DNA from: Lingula anatina
Taxonomy: Eukaryota; Brachiopoda; Lingulata; Lingulida; Lingulidae
NCBI RefSeq assembly: GCF_001039355.2
Contig: NW_019774958.1
Span: 510,866 to 574,865, forward strand
Reading direction: 5' to 3'
Length of the DNA stretch: 64,000 nucleotides
In this document: in pieces, positions 12,101-24,967 of the stretch
Position numbering within the stretch: position 1 is the stretch's first letter
How the letters are laid out: each line of letters opens with the position of its first letter
Made by a program: the position numbers and the translations under genes
The notes under the pieces: generated by a model
Told to the model about the DNA's origin: nothing
What the model saw: the letters and a program-made list of their open reading frames with translations, nothing else
Databases searched by the model: none

Positions 12101-13812
12101 ATGTCCTGGGACCTCCTGGTGGAAGCAGTGGAACAGAAGCTCAGTATTCAACCCAGCCATAGTAGAGAATCAAGACTTCTGCACCTTGGAAGGCTAAATA
12201 ACAGGGGCCTAATTTCCACCGATTGAACACAAGCAATGACATTTACACTCCCATCTCTCTAAATTAAGATGATTTTTATCAGATGTTTTCAACATTTCTG
12301 ATCTTATCTAAACCCCAAAGCTATGACATAACAGTTAGGTATTGCTCTGGCTTTCAGATTTTTACCCCCTTGTACCTCTTCTAAATACACACCATTAAAT
12401 TTTCCAGCTGGCCTGGTTCTTTTATCATTGTGATTGGAGCAGGCTCTACTCTAACCTAACATCAACATGTCTAGTTGATTTCCAGGTGAAATGTTTTCTG
12501 CTCAAATACACCACCAGGACAAAAGTAATGCGGCTGAGATACTTGGCTCTTTCGCCAGACATGTCATGTGTAAAATGTTAAAGCCAGTGCTCCATGTAGC
12601 ATAGGTACAGTGTAGAAATATCAAATCTTTCAAAGCTAAAACATCTGCTGAATTATGTCACTGCTTGAGAGTGTAGCATCTAGGCTGTTTTTATTTAGTA
12701 CCCAGTCATACTTAATAGTATTAATATAAAAATTTGGGAGGGGGGGAATAAAATATTTTTTTAAATTAAACAATCAGAACATGTCACTTTAACAACTCTA
12801 TTATGTACTATAATTTTTTTTCATCAACTAAATAAAAGTTTTTCAGTTTATATGTTGAGTGTCATTGGCATCACATAATACCAGCTCTAGGTGATGAAAC
12901 AATTGCTCAATCTGCATTATCAACTGATTAAATAACATCTGATGCATACAATAATATTTGGCATTTTCCTCTAATGAATCACACAATTTCATTACAGTAG
13001 GTGCAAAAAAATATTATTTGAGATATAATCTATCTTCATTTGATTTTTAGAAAACATCCTCTCATCAATCATCAGAGGTAACAGATCACTCCAAAGTGCA
13101 TTGTAAGTACCCCTTTTGACAAAATGTTACGTAAAACTTGTGTGCATCAACACAGCAGAAAAGCCTGGGACCTTCACAAAGCCAGTTTTACTAGTACAGG
13201 GTACATATGCACAAAGCCACAGCCAAAAGCAGCCAGCCTGCCTGAGAGAACCCCAGTGCAACAGAGTCTTGTTTCACTCCTGACAATGTACCAAGTTTAC
13301 CAGTTCACAAAAGACACAAACACCCTGGACGGATCAGGTTTCTCTCACTGTCCTTGGTTTAAAACCTTTGGTGAGAGGGTGTGGCAGGTAGACCACCATA
13401 TTAACATGGAAGTTAAACTCATTATGGCAATTAATAACAAGAATAAGGTGGGACCCTGTTTACATAAACATATGTGTTTACATGCCTGACAAGTGTACAA
13501 CCTGCCCCTGTAAACAGAAACAAGGAATGCAAATGACACGGAAAAGATTAATTGACTCTAAATACATGCATTTCCATCATAATGTCCCCATCATTTTACC
13601 TAAGGCTGACATTCTATATCATTTATCTGACAAAATACAAACAGATGCAGTCTTCACTTCAGGGTGTTGTAGCTAAAACTGTCATTGATATCTATCTTCA
13701 TCAACAGAGGTGTAGTCAGGGTCTGCTGAACAGTCACCTCAATTATGCATAACAAGGATGGAAATATTTCACCAGATGGTATCTGCACATTTTTTACATC
13801 TCTCTCTCTCTC

Positions 13813-13813
<1 letters not shown>

Positions 13814-13887
<74 letters not shown>
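13814..13887. repeat. TA dinucleotide microsatellite
   Basis: About 36 TA units, preceded by a short CT run. It generates artificial Ile-Tyr open frames on both strands. Confidence 0.97.
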
Positions 13888-13889
<2 letters not shown>

Positions 13890-16151
13890 TATTTTCTGTT
13901 AGAAAAAAGTCAAATTTTGATTTTTTTTTCCTTTGCAATTAGATCAGGGTTAAAACAAAAACAAATTTTTCTGTGGCTTAAAATGATATAAGATGCCTCT
14001 CTGCCTTAAAGTTCCAGTAGATGCTTCTGTTGATGTGTACCAAAGGGGCATGTATATATTCTAGGTGTGGGAGGTATCTTCTTAATACTAAAACTATACA
14101 GGTCATATCTCAAATTTTAATCTCCTTAGTATTTAATATCAAAGAATGTAACAGAAACCAGAGCTTTACATAACAATACAAATAATATAAATCACTGTGT
14201 ACAAAATATCCTTTATTATCCTTGTAACCTGACATGAAACTTTTTGATCCTGTTGAAATCTCTCACTTGTGAAAATCTTATTTTCCTCCCATGGCACTGC
14301 ATTAGGACCCGTATAGTACAACATTACGTCATTGTTTACCAAGTAAATAGCATCCTAATCCCAGCAAGCAGTTGCTAAATCAACCAAAGGCTATGTGAGC
14401 CCAGTGCCCCAGTATATCTGGCACCACTCAAAGCTGTCCTGTGTCCCCAAGCTACCACAGAGTGACAGTACAAAAGTATCAACCTGCACCAGATAACCAT
14501 GACAATGTTGAATCTACCTGACATAAAACTCAAGATTATTACCCACATTTCTATGCAGAGGAAGTCACATTAAGGACATTCCTCAGGAAACTGGGCACTA
14601 TTTTTAATGTGGAATGCTTTCTAATGTATTTTATTGCATTTCTTTTCGCTCTGTGAAGACAAACCAAGACCTAATTCAAAACAGCTGCATTTTTATTTTT
14701 AAGGAAAACTTTGGAGAAGTTCAATGTACACTACCACAAACCAATGTTTCGGTCCACAGAAAATAAAAATATTTGCATTTTTTGCAGATTCTTTTGATTC
14801 ACGTACCTTGGAAATATCTGTTATTTCTACAAATATTTTTTTCAAGCGTCATGAGAACTTTATCTTTTGAAGATTTAAAATGAGGGCATGTGAAGACAAG
14901 ATTGATAATAAAGCCTTCTAGCATCAAACCGGTTTTACATAATACATTTGTGCTCCGACTAAAGTGTTCCAAAATCGCAGTTAAATATCTTAACCCTGAG
15001 AGCAAATTCCATAGATGGTGTTCACATTCACGACTTGTAAAAACAAATGACTCAATGTGTATAGAAGATAGCAATGTATATTTTGGCAGGGGTCATCTCT
15101 CACCAAGTCAGACTAACACCTTCATGTAACCACAAGCACCTTGACTGTGCCTTCCATGCTAAAACCATACATGCACATGGGCTATGTTAAAATGATAATT
15201 CATCCAATAGTTTTACCAGTCTGACTCTTGACGAGAGCAATCTAGACTACCCTTCTGATCTGTGATGTACTTAACATATTAGTATATCTGTCTCAATGGA
15301 GACAGTTGGGCAATCTGTTAAGACTGAGAACTAACACTGCACAGGGTGATACGATCTCAGTAAGAGGATGTGCTGTAAATGATAATTGTCAGTTACCATG
15401 CACCTGAGGAAATCATGAGGTTTTCAGGGTAATATCAATTATTACAGATACTAAACTCAGTCATCACAAGTGAACACAGACTTCAACCTGGTCACCTGGT
15501 ATTTTTGCAGCTATTATTGTTATTATAATAGAAATTATGGTTATTTCGGGACAATAGGAACTTCATACTGAGTCATTTCAAAATTACTTAACAACCTTAT
15601 TTTTGATCAATGACACTGGTCAAGTCACAAGGTTTGTAACATACTTTCTGGATAATCAATATTTAATTTGGGGGCATGCATTTACATCAATATAAAAATT
15701 CCTTAATTTTTTTAATGTCAACAAGTCTGCAAAGAACAAAAATGTTGTGTTCTAGTCCTAGTAGAGCCTGGAAGTCGATCAGGCTCACATTACAGCCTAT
15801 TTACCTGACTTGAGACTGGAGTTAAGCTCCAATGGTTTCATTCTCTCTGTTCAATACACTATAATCCTTACTGTTGCCTGCAATCGATACATGAAATAAG
15901 AATGGCTGGTGCACAAATACAGTCATCAGAGGTGGGTGCGTGTGTGGTAGGGGTCTTTGCAGTCTCTGACAGAAACTGCTCGTGCAATCTTTACATTGGG
16001 CATTGATGCTGTGACACAACATAATTCAACATCTTATACCTGGGGTGCTTCTGGATATGTATTCTCTCAAGCATTATACCTATGCCACTGACCCTTTACT
16101 TTAACAAAAGTTTGTTACGAAAAACTGTTGAGTAAGAGAGATATGGCCTAC

Positions 16152-16241
16152 CTTTCCCTCCTCCTTCTTGCCTGGTTCAACAACAATTTCATTGTACTTT
16201 CTCTTCCTCTTCTTGCTCTTACAACTTATACAACTGAACAT
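16152..16241 (-). CDS. MACF1/DST ortholog: Putative alternative first exon giving a CH2-only isoform
   Basis: 90 nt, 30 codons, starting MFSCISCKSKKRKRKYNEIV and ending GKKEEGK, donor AAG|GTAGGC. An in-frame TAA lies four codons before the ATG, which has A at -3. It ends on a codon boundary, so it joins the CH2 exon at 9114 (also a codon boundary) in phase, but cannot join CH1. The peptide has two early cysteines followed by a strong basic cluster, a layout common in lipidated membrane-binding N-termini or nuclear-localisation segments. Spectraplakin isoforms with CH2 but no CH1 are established in vertebrates and flies, which supports the inference. It is not proven by homology, since I do not recognise the peptide. 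Confidence 0.55.
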
Positions 16242-17381
16242 TTTGCTCCAGTTTTAACTCACAGAAGTTATCTATCCCTTTAAAAACTGACTTCAGTCTT
16301 ACACTCTTGCCACATCCAGTCAGGTACCATATATTCCAGATCTCCAGTGTTGTTTTCAACTATGGAAGCTCCATTGGCAAACTCCAACCTACGATCTGAA
16401 CTATTCCTCTAACCCTGGGTCATTAAAGGTGCTAACATGTGAGTCTGGGTATGTCCCTGGGTTGCTGATGATTCCAGTTCTTCAGGCAGAGACATCTACG
16501 ACTACCTTGACATGTCTAGAGTGAGGGACCTGCTCAGCTGCCGGTTAAGTTTGGTAGACTTTAAGTCCAGCAACTCCCTGCATACATTAAGGTACTTAAA
16601 TACTCATTACTTCCATATATGGAAACTGGGGCACACTGGGGGAAGTCCTAAATCACAGAAGCATGACAAGTCCACTGGCTAAATCCCCAAAAGTACTGGG
16701 TAAGTCCTCTTCCTTAGGGCACATGACACCTTTCCGATAACAATTTACACTGCTAAGTAAACAATGGCAGTAATGTTAGTCCAGGTCAGGCTTTAGAATG
16801 TGGAAGAAACCAGAGGCCTATTCACACATGCTGGCAGAGTACTCCACTTCTACCTGTATTCTTTTTTTACAGAGTCTGACATAAAACACATTCAGTGGCC
16901 TCGATTCCTACCAGTTCATGCCACTGCAGCAAAATACCACAGGCTGTGTGAGCATAGTAAAGTAAACTCAGGGAAATGAGCCCAAGAAGAGCTATGCAGC
17001 TGGAGTTATAATAGCCAACTCAACATGGATCACCAGTTACTACATAATAGCTCACAAGGACTATTGACCGCTTGCATGCTTAATTAGTGCAGGTAAGTCA
17101 ACCACTTCTGTCTATGTAATATCCTTGGTACAGAGTTGACTAGGTAAATTTTACAGAGAGTAAATGCCATAATCATTTCAGCAAAAGGATTTTACCAAGT
17201 TATTTTGTTTTCCTTTTTGTCAAATGTGTGTGGAAAAATTACCAAGATAATCTTATGCTTTGGTCAGTCTTCTTATACAATATCTCACATACTGAAAAGA
17301 AATGTTTTACAAATGAACTGGATTCCTATTCATTGCCATGCTGAAGGGACACAGAAGTGAGTGCAAACTAGTAATAAAACA

Positions 17382-17382
<1 letters not shown>

Positions 17383-17434
<52 letters not shown>
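17383..17434. repeat. TA dinucleotide microsatellite
   Basis: About 26 TA units flanked by CAG and CAG in the CH1-CH2 intron. The run is self-complementary and can extrude as a cruciform. Confidence 0.97.
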
Positions 17435-17437
<3 letters not shown>

Positions 17438-18880
17438 TATTAAAAGTGCATGTAAGGTAACCAAAGCCAGTCTCTCAATGTATCTGGCTAAGTGAAAGAC
17501 ACCTGTGGTAAATTGTCCTAGGTGACATAATCCAGTTCCTCACTTCAGCATGTAACCTGTCAGCTCCCAATTAAATATCAAAATACCTGATGGCAGTAAA
17601 ATTAGTGTGTCCACCAACTCCCCCCCCCCCCTCCGTCTAATTAGAGGCTAGCGTGACCCCTAATAGGGAGGTAAATGCTTATTACAGGAAGTCCTCATTC
17701 AGACAAATCTTCATGCAAGACCAAAGAACAGATCAAACCTGTAGCTAAATGTATACATCAAGTTCACTTTCGTGTGGAACAGATTTTGAGCTAGCATGTT
17801 GCTGGACATCAGTATGGTCAGTAATCATATCTCCCGACCCCAATAAAGATTTGATCACATATTAAGTAGATGACCACAGTCACACTAGAGTCTATCCAGA
17901 ACTCTATACTTTATTTTTTCAACACAGCTAAGATGCCACTTTTGCACTGGGATTAAGTGGAAGGGCAAGACATAAAAATTCTTTCTGCTAAGCAGGACTT
18001 CAGTTTGGGCAAATAAACAGCTTTTTGGGAGTGGATAACAGATCATCTTTCAAATAACTTCAAAAAGATTCTTCTACAGGGGTAGGTCAGATTGATAACA
18101 CAGGGGTCAAATGCCTGAAGCACGTCTCAGTTATTTCAGCAAAGTTGGAGCAATCACAAAGCACAAACACAGCAATATAAATCATGTAACTGTCATCTGC
18201 AGCCTGAGCCATCAGGACTTCATTTGTATGGCATGTCATTTTTATATCTGAATAATTGCAAAAAAAAAAAAAAAGAACTGTGAAAAAAGAACTGTGTATC
18301 TGATACAAGAAAACAGCTATTCTATGGGTACAGAGAAATACCCTATGGCTTTTAACAAAGGAGAACCCAACCCCTCCTGGCTGACAGGTCAAGAAAAGGT
18401 GAGATTAACTTTATCCAAGAAGAGAATATTGTTAAACCCAATAATAATCCTGGCTACAATTACTTTCCTTTTTGAATATATGAAAAACATTGTGTAAATC
18501 TAGAATTTCAATTTAACACACCATGTGACCCTTGAAGAGAAATAAATCACCTAATTTGTTTAAAGGGGAATGTAAGGTAAACAAAATATATACTTTCAGT
18601 AACAAGTCATTACATATTTAAAAATATCACCAACTAGTATGATAGTGTCTGTTACATGGGTATACTTTACTAGAAAAAATTAAATAAAGTAAATGTACAC
18701 AAGTTCTCTAGTTATTTGTTAAAGACAATACTTTGAAGTTCCAAATAATTGCATTGGTGGAATAATTGTATCGCCTGGAACAAGGTAAATGACAGATACT
18801 TGACGGCCAAATGAACAAAAAAATCTCCCTGAGATACACTTCTAAAAACCATCCATTATTTAAATGAAAAGTAGTCTTAC

Positions 18881-18973
18881 CTGAAAATGCAATATTATGG
18901 TCCATATCAATCCAAGAGTCAGTTTGGGGTTGCCATCAACAATTTCATCCGCTCGGATATTGACAAGTTTAAT
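18881..18973 (-). CDS. MACF1/DST ortholog: CH1 exon 4 (end of CH1)
   Basis: 93 nt, 31 codons, in phase; acceptor CTCCAG, donor CAG|GTAAGA. It encodes [20 protein letters not shown] followed by [11 protein letters not shown], the standard C-terminal helix of CH1. The next coding exon is almost 10 kb downstream; that intron contains the putative CH2-only first exon. Confidence 0.93.
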
Positions 18974-19273
18974 CTGGAGAAAAAATAATTATTCAAAATG
19001 AACCTACACTTGGCAAACATTTTTTCCCCTTTTTTGAGCAGGTGTGATTGGCAAAGTTCAAATCTTTTTTCTTGTCAAGGTAATGTGACAATAAATAATC
19101 AACAGTAACTTCATTCAGGGTTTATATCAAATGCAATTACCCGATTGCTCCTGACTATAAATGAAAAAGAGGACAATTTACCTTCTCTACAGCAAAAACA
19201 ACATCACTTATGCACTGATCAGGCATTGAAATAACCTGTTTCGATTCAATGTTTGAAAACTGTGAGCACTTAC

Positions 19274-19351
19274 CCCTCTGTTTTTGAGAAGATCCAACCC
19301 AATCTGCACATTGTTAAGTTTGTGGAATTTCAGCCTTCCTCTTTCTCTGGG
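19274..19351 (-). CDS. MACF1/DST ortholog: CH1 exon 3
   Basis: 78 nt, 26 codons, in phase at both ends; acceptor TTCCAG, donor GGG|GTAAGT. It encodes PRERGRLKFHKLNNVQIGLD and on to LLKNRG. This is the classic CH1 segment (FHKLNNVQIxLDxLK) found in spectrins, alpha-actinins and plakins. Confidence 0.93.
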
Positions 19352-19546
19352 CTGGAATTGAGAGGTAATTTTCACTTCATGTGGATATGTGTACGTATAA
19401 TTAAGTTATGTCAAATATATTCCTTTCATTCATACAACAGAGATCCATAAAATATGTCAAGTCATTGTGCTTATAATAGACAAAAGTTTTCTGCAATGAT
19501 AACATTCCAATAATTTGATAGTAAAACCAAAGAATAATATACTTAC

Positions 19547-19636
19547 TAAAGTTTCTTGTGACAGAACCTCAAGCAGTGTGATTAAATTGTTGCCATCCCT
19601 CAGGTCTTCAAATAGGTCACCCACTTGCCTTACAGA
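19547..19636 (-). CDS. MACF1/DST ortholog: CH1 exon 2
   Basis: 90 nt, 30 codons, both ends on codon boundaries. The acceptor is TTCCAG and the donor TTA|GTAAGT. It encodes SVRQVGDLFEDLRDGNNLIT and on to EVLSQETL, with the CH-domain DLFEDLRDG motif. It continues the F-actin-binding surface of CH1. Confidence 0.93.
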
Positions 19637-22600
19637 CTGGAAGCAGATTTAAAATTTGTTTATGTATATAATACAGAAAAAAATGTCTGTGTGAACCAAA
19701 ATAAAGTTTTTAATATTAAAAGCTCCTTGATTAAAAGAGCACATCAACTCACGGACTAACAAGGCTGACTATAAAAGCAACAGGAAAAACACAATTTGAT
19801 CATCACATTAAAAATCTGCTACATTTCAAGAATTATGATAAATCATTTGAGCAATTACAAAATGTTGTATGATAAAGAAGACTTCATTTTACACAATATC
19901 TACCATATACTGATATCAAGTACTATGGTACAAAGACACATTTCTGGTACTTGGATAAGAACTGAGTGTGTTAGATGTGCTATGTGTCACAACATTGTGC
20001 TACAAATACTGATGAAGAAGTCAACATTTTTACACAAGCAGGTATAAAATCAAAATATACAGAGAAGGAAAAGAAATTTAAGACACATATAAATTGGGAA
20101 CTAACAATATGAGTAAAATATGGAAATATTAATTAATTTTCGATGAAAAAATTAGCATGTGTACACTCAAACTGAAAAATGAATGAATAAACTGAATACT
20201 GGAAAGGGAAGTGGGGACAGTCTTACTAAAAACAGGTTTGAGTTCAGCACATTGAAGAATTTTGCAAAAAAATAATACAAAAACGTGCTGGATTGCAAAA
20301 GATTTAAAACCGACCTTTGACAATCGCCAGTGCTGAAAATGGTGAAAAAGAAGACTCATCAATGATGAACATCTTCCACATGCTAAAGCAGTTTATAACC
20401 TATAGCCTTTATTACCATTATAATTACAAGTGATAATGACTGACTACAAAATTAACAATTTTATACATTCAAATATTTGCCCAGCAATTTACAGATTTCA
20501 CTCAGACATATTATTCATACTCTCTGAACAATCAATAAACACTCAATCTTTAAATGTGCGACTTATTTAATTTTTTTCACATTACGATATCTAATATCAT
20601 CTCTCATCTCAGACAGATTCTCCAAAAGGTCAGTCTCTACTGGATCAGTTATCCATGGTGTTCCCCACCAGTGTGTTCACTATCCAGGCTCCAGCACAGC
20701 TATCCTACATACTTAATGGGTAAATATCCCAGGTGAACTGTAAGTTAACCCCCTGACCTTTGTTAAGGGTATCAGTGGAAGTAAATAACTTATAGCATGG
20801 AGCAGCCAGAGCATGACGCACAGAGTGATGACATGTTGTATTATATATAGGATCTAAAGTCAGGCTCAGCACAGCAGAAGATCACATCTTTCTGTTAGGG
20901 TCTATACAAAGTATTTTCAAAAGTGGACTTATAGTTCAGTGACTTGAAGATGTATTATCCTTTCTCCCTGAGGATCTGTCTTCTTTCGGTCTTTGCCTTC
21001 ATTAAAAAACAGACTCAAAATTCAAATTTGTCAAGTTTGACAAGAGTGCATTTTTGTCCAAAATTCCAGGCAGTTACTTGTGATACATCATATTCAACTG
21101 TGTCAAAGGAAGATATATTAAATTTAAGATTTTTACAGAACAAATTTCTTATCCAGTGACAAGACTTTGGTGACCTATGACAAGGTAAATAGATATACAA
21201 CAATATTATTCCTCTGTCTGTATAACAGATGGTGTGACGTTAGCCATGAAAAGGCATTAATACCTGTGTGCACATTTTCTATATCTTGGGTCTTGCATGC
21301 TTCCTTGGTCAACACCACTTTTCTGTCCAAAGGATGTTTTTACATGGTGCTTTCACAAAGCTTGTGTCAAAAGGGTTAGCTAAGCTAAACTCAGATGCTG
21401 GCAATATAAAGTCAACTTAGCAATAGCAGTCTGTTAAAGATAAGCAGCAAATAAAATTTGGGAAAATCAACTTAATCAGTTTGGAATATTAAGGTGTGCT
21501 TACAGCAAAGTCAAGTTGACCCTTCCAAACCGTTTGGTTTTACAGACATCTTCTTTGTTATTAATTATTTGTAAAATGAGGCCATGTGTATGCATTCAAA
21601 CAGCAAAGCTAAAAATCTTCAGAAAACCTGATAAACTGGAGGAAAGGGTAAAAAAGTACTTTGACCAATAAAATGTCAGGATAAAATAGGTATGCCAGCT
21701 TCATATAGTGCCAATAACCAGGGCGCTGACAACAGTTTACTTGTGAGGCTGACTCAGGCTGGTTCTACCTGCCCTGCCTCACATCAAGCCACTGGTTTCT
21801 GCACTTGGTGACATTTCTGTCACCAGTTTCTGATAACCTACCTGGTCCAGTCAGTGACTAAGGGCCTATTTTCTGACACACAGCATTTTACATAGTGAAA
21901 TTCCAAATCATTGCTGCTAATAAATTTAAATCACCCTTTGACAGTAATCTTAAAGACCTTTGTACCCAGTAAACTAGTTTACTTGACAGTTCTGTTGGGG
22001 GGTATGTGACTGACATCATTTCGGTGAAAGTAACTTTGGGGTAACTTTGAGAATATAATATTCTAAAACCTTTTGTCTTGTTAATTCTCCAAAAGTTGAA
22101 AAACATGTCCAGATGTTAGACTAACTTCAACTGATTACAGACATACATTTAGTGGGTTCATTACAACTCCATGCTAATAATTTTCAGTAATAGTTACCTT
22201 TTCCAGATAATTAATTAATTAATGGCCCACTAATGTGCATATATCACCAACTGCCCAGACACATAATTATCAATTACTCTATATGGAGTGCACATTGGAA
22301 AAAGACTGGACTGTGACTCAACATTGTTCCAAAGGCATATGTGTTCTTGTTCATGTTTCAGTTTGAATTCTGAAAATCCAGTATACATCATTGACAATTT
22401 TGACAGGTGAGACTTTGGCCTCAGGCCCACTCAAAGGGTTCTATTGCCTGTGTTAAGTCACATGGCATTTTTTCCCTCGAATGAACACCTTGTCTCTCAT
22501 TTCAACAACTTGTTTCCATATACCTTTAAGCTGTTAACAGGGATTATATTTTGTAAGTCTCCTGTTTTAAACACATCTAAAACTGTCATACCAAGCTCTC

Positions 22601-24905
22601 TCTATGTAAGTGGCATATTTTTGGATTGTGGATGTTATAATACAATCAACTGCCTGATAGCAAGGCTTTTTTTTTTTTAGATGAGTGCATCTTATCCTCT
22701 CTCCGACCCTAAAAAATATAGCAATATCAAGATAAGTGGTGGCATTAAGATAAAGATTTCTGTTTTGCAACAGTAAAATCAAACTGGAAAAGATAAATCG
22801 ATGTAAAACATATATGTGAGTGAAGTGGGTCAAATCTCTCCTTGCTGACGGTTTGAGATGTGTGCTCATATCATATATGCGATATGCTGACAACCTGCAA
22901 TTACGCCACCAGTCATTTTCCCATTAACCTCACAACCTTTTCTTTCATCTTTCTCATTTCCAGGCTTCAATTTCTACACCCATTTAATGACGGCTTGCTT
23001 GGTCTTGTACATTCAGTCTTTCCGGAAATACAAATATAGAGTGTGTCATAGGAGTGTATGCTGGATGTTTTATCATGGAATCTGTATTTTACCGAGTCAT
23101 GGTTTCTCAGTCTCCTTGAAAATGATTTTATTATCTTGATGTTTTTTAATACCTGTGAGGATGAACCCAAGTTCCAAGTTTACATGTCTCTAAACAAACA
23201 GAAAAAATAATTATACCTTGGGCGTTATAAATATATATTTCTATAATATACTATAAATTTCTAGAACAAACCAATTCAGCAAAAAAAATATCAATTAGCA
23301 TGTATAGTTACATTACTTCTACAATTTCTACAGGAGTGGTAGCATCAGGTAGCCTCTAGAATGGGAGAAGGAGAACATTGATTCATCACCTACATCTTCT
23401 GTGGCGACAGTAATCCTTCCACTACACATAATGTATTCAACACCTCAGAGGGACTGTCAAGTTTACTGGTTACTAAATCTTCGCCTTTAACAAGAGTGTA
23501 TTCAAATTTGCCAAGAAAATAACAACTCAGAGTTGTGGTTTTCTGTATGGGTATCAATTCATGAAAATGAGTCTTTCAATATACATACAGATGGTCACAT
23601 CTCTTACTTGATCTGTTCTACAGTTGTCCAGCCCAAAAGGTCAGTTCTGTCTGGTGGGGTCATTACATGAAACTTATATCATTTAAACTGGTCATCAGAA
23701 GCTACTTGATATTCATACAGTGAATTCATGCAGTGACAGTAGTAAATAAATGCAGGTGTTCTGCCTTTTTATTGGGGTGTGTCACATTTCCTGGAGTCAT
23801 AAAACCATCGTTTATTTTTGACTTCACCTTTCCTCACAGAGAAAAAAAATATAAGCCAGTAAGCTATTTCAATTTCAATTCTTTCTCTGTTGTAACATTT
23901 TCTTTCTTATCTTTTCTTTTTGAAAATGTTAAAAATTTCACATCAGACGGGAACATACTGGCTATATAAAATAAAAACCATCTGCTGCCCAAAGTAATAC
24001 AAGTGATATAATCCATCATGTGGCTTTGTAAATCATATGTCAAATATCCTTTTTTTATCTCAAGCCCAGGGATAACAATTTAAAAAAAAAAAAGAAGTGA
24101 GATGATGTTTACATCAGTGTTTGTAATGATACGAAAAAAAAAACTGGTAAAATGAAGCAGACATATGGAAAATCATAATTATCTAAAACCATGTCTTTCT
24201 TAAAAATCCTCTGTGTGATTTTCTAAGAGTTCCCCTCAATCAGATCAGTTTTTTTTCACAGTCTTGGCACTCATCAGGCACTGGACATGAACATAGGGCC
24301 TTTTATCTCCATCCACAGGATACAGTCTTCCTGAATTTCCTCATAGAGAGATAGCCATTTCTCCTTTGCATAACTCTATCTGGTCATCCCCATTTAAGTG
24401 ACACATTTATCTGTCAGAAGGTTCAAGTGACAATCCATTTTATAAGTACAAGTGTAGTACTCAAGGTTCTAGTAAGAATTAGAAAAGAAATGCTGTTTCC
24501 CATCTAGCCACTCAGTTGTGTGTGTGTGTGTATGTGTGTGTGTGAGTGAATGAGAGAGAGAGAGCGAGACTACATGCATGAACGTGCTTGTGTGCGTGTA
24601 TGTGCAAATGCACATATTTTTTTTAGCCTGCTGGAGGAAAGAGGCTCAGATGACTATAACAAAATGCCCCTAGTTGGCACTAAAGTGTTAAATTCTGTGA
24701 GTCTTATCAATTAAAAGAATCTTTACACAACATTTCGATCACCCTCAACTTTCTAACTTTCCAGTTCAGAATTCAAGTATGAAGCTTATTCATCTCCCAC
24801 ATTTTCCTCTTAACACATCTTCTTTCTCCACGAAAACCAGTATAGCAGGAGAAAATGAATCACTTATGCAGCTTCCTCTGGGAAATACAAGCAGTAATTA
24901 CTCAC
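19637..24905 (-). other. Spectraplakin intron, 5.3 kb
   Basis: AT-rich intron between CH1 exons 1 and 2. No coding segment or transposon end recognised. Its upstream end overlaps the first copy of the 3.45-kb repeated block, which begins at 24141. Confidence 0.7.
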
Positions 24906-24967
24906 CCTTTTAAGATGCTTGTTCACCCACTTAGTGAAAGTTTTCTTCTGTACAGCGTCCCTTTCAT
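24906..24967 (-). CDS. MACF1/DST ortholog: CH1 exon 1 (start of actin-binding domain)
   Basis: 62 nt from acceptor TTTTCAG to donor AGG|GTGAGT. It encodes the first helix of calponin-homology domain 1 ([20 protein letters not shown]), almost the same as vertebrate MACF1/DST at this point. It follows exon A or exon B in phase (one base carried over) and ends on a codon boundary, joining SVRQVGDLFEDLRDG of the next exon. Confidence 0.93.

Larger units (their letters stand above)
9115..18880 (-). other. Spectraplakin intron between CH1 and CH2, 9.8 kb
   Basis: Large AT-rich intron separating the two CH domains. Apart from the putative alternative first exon at 16152-16241 and two long TA microsatellites, I recognise nothing in it. 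The presence of a CH2-only start in this particular intron matches the known architecture of the family. The promoter of that isoform, if real, would lie around 16.25-17 kb. Confidence 0.7.

Noticed and set aside
13124-13489. 121-codon plus-strand open frame in the CH1-CH2 intron
   Set aside because: No splice context, start context or family resemblance; its composition is unlike the real exons.
13654-13991. Open frames with long Ile-Tyr runs on both strands
   Set aside because: They are only the translation of the TA microsatellite.
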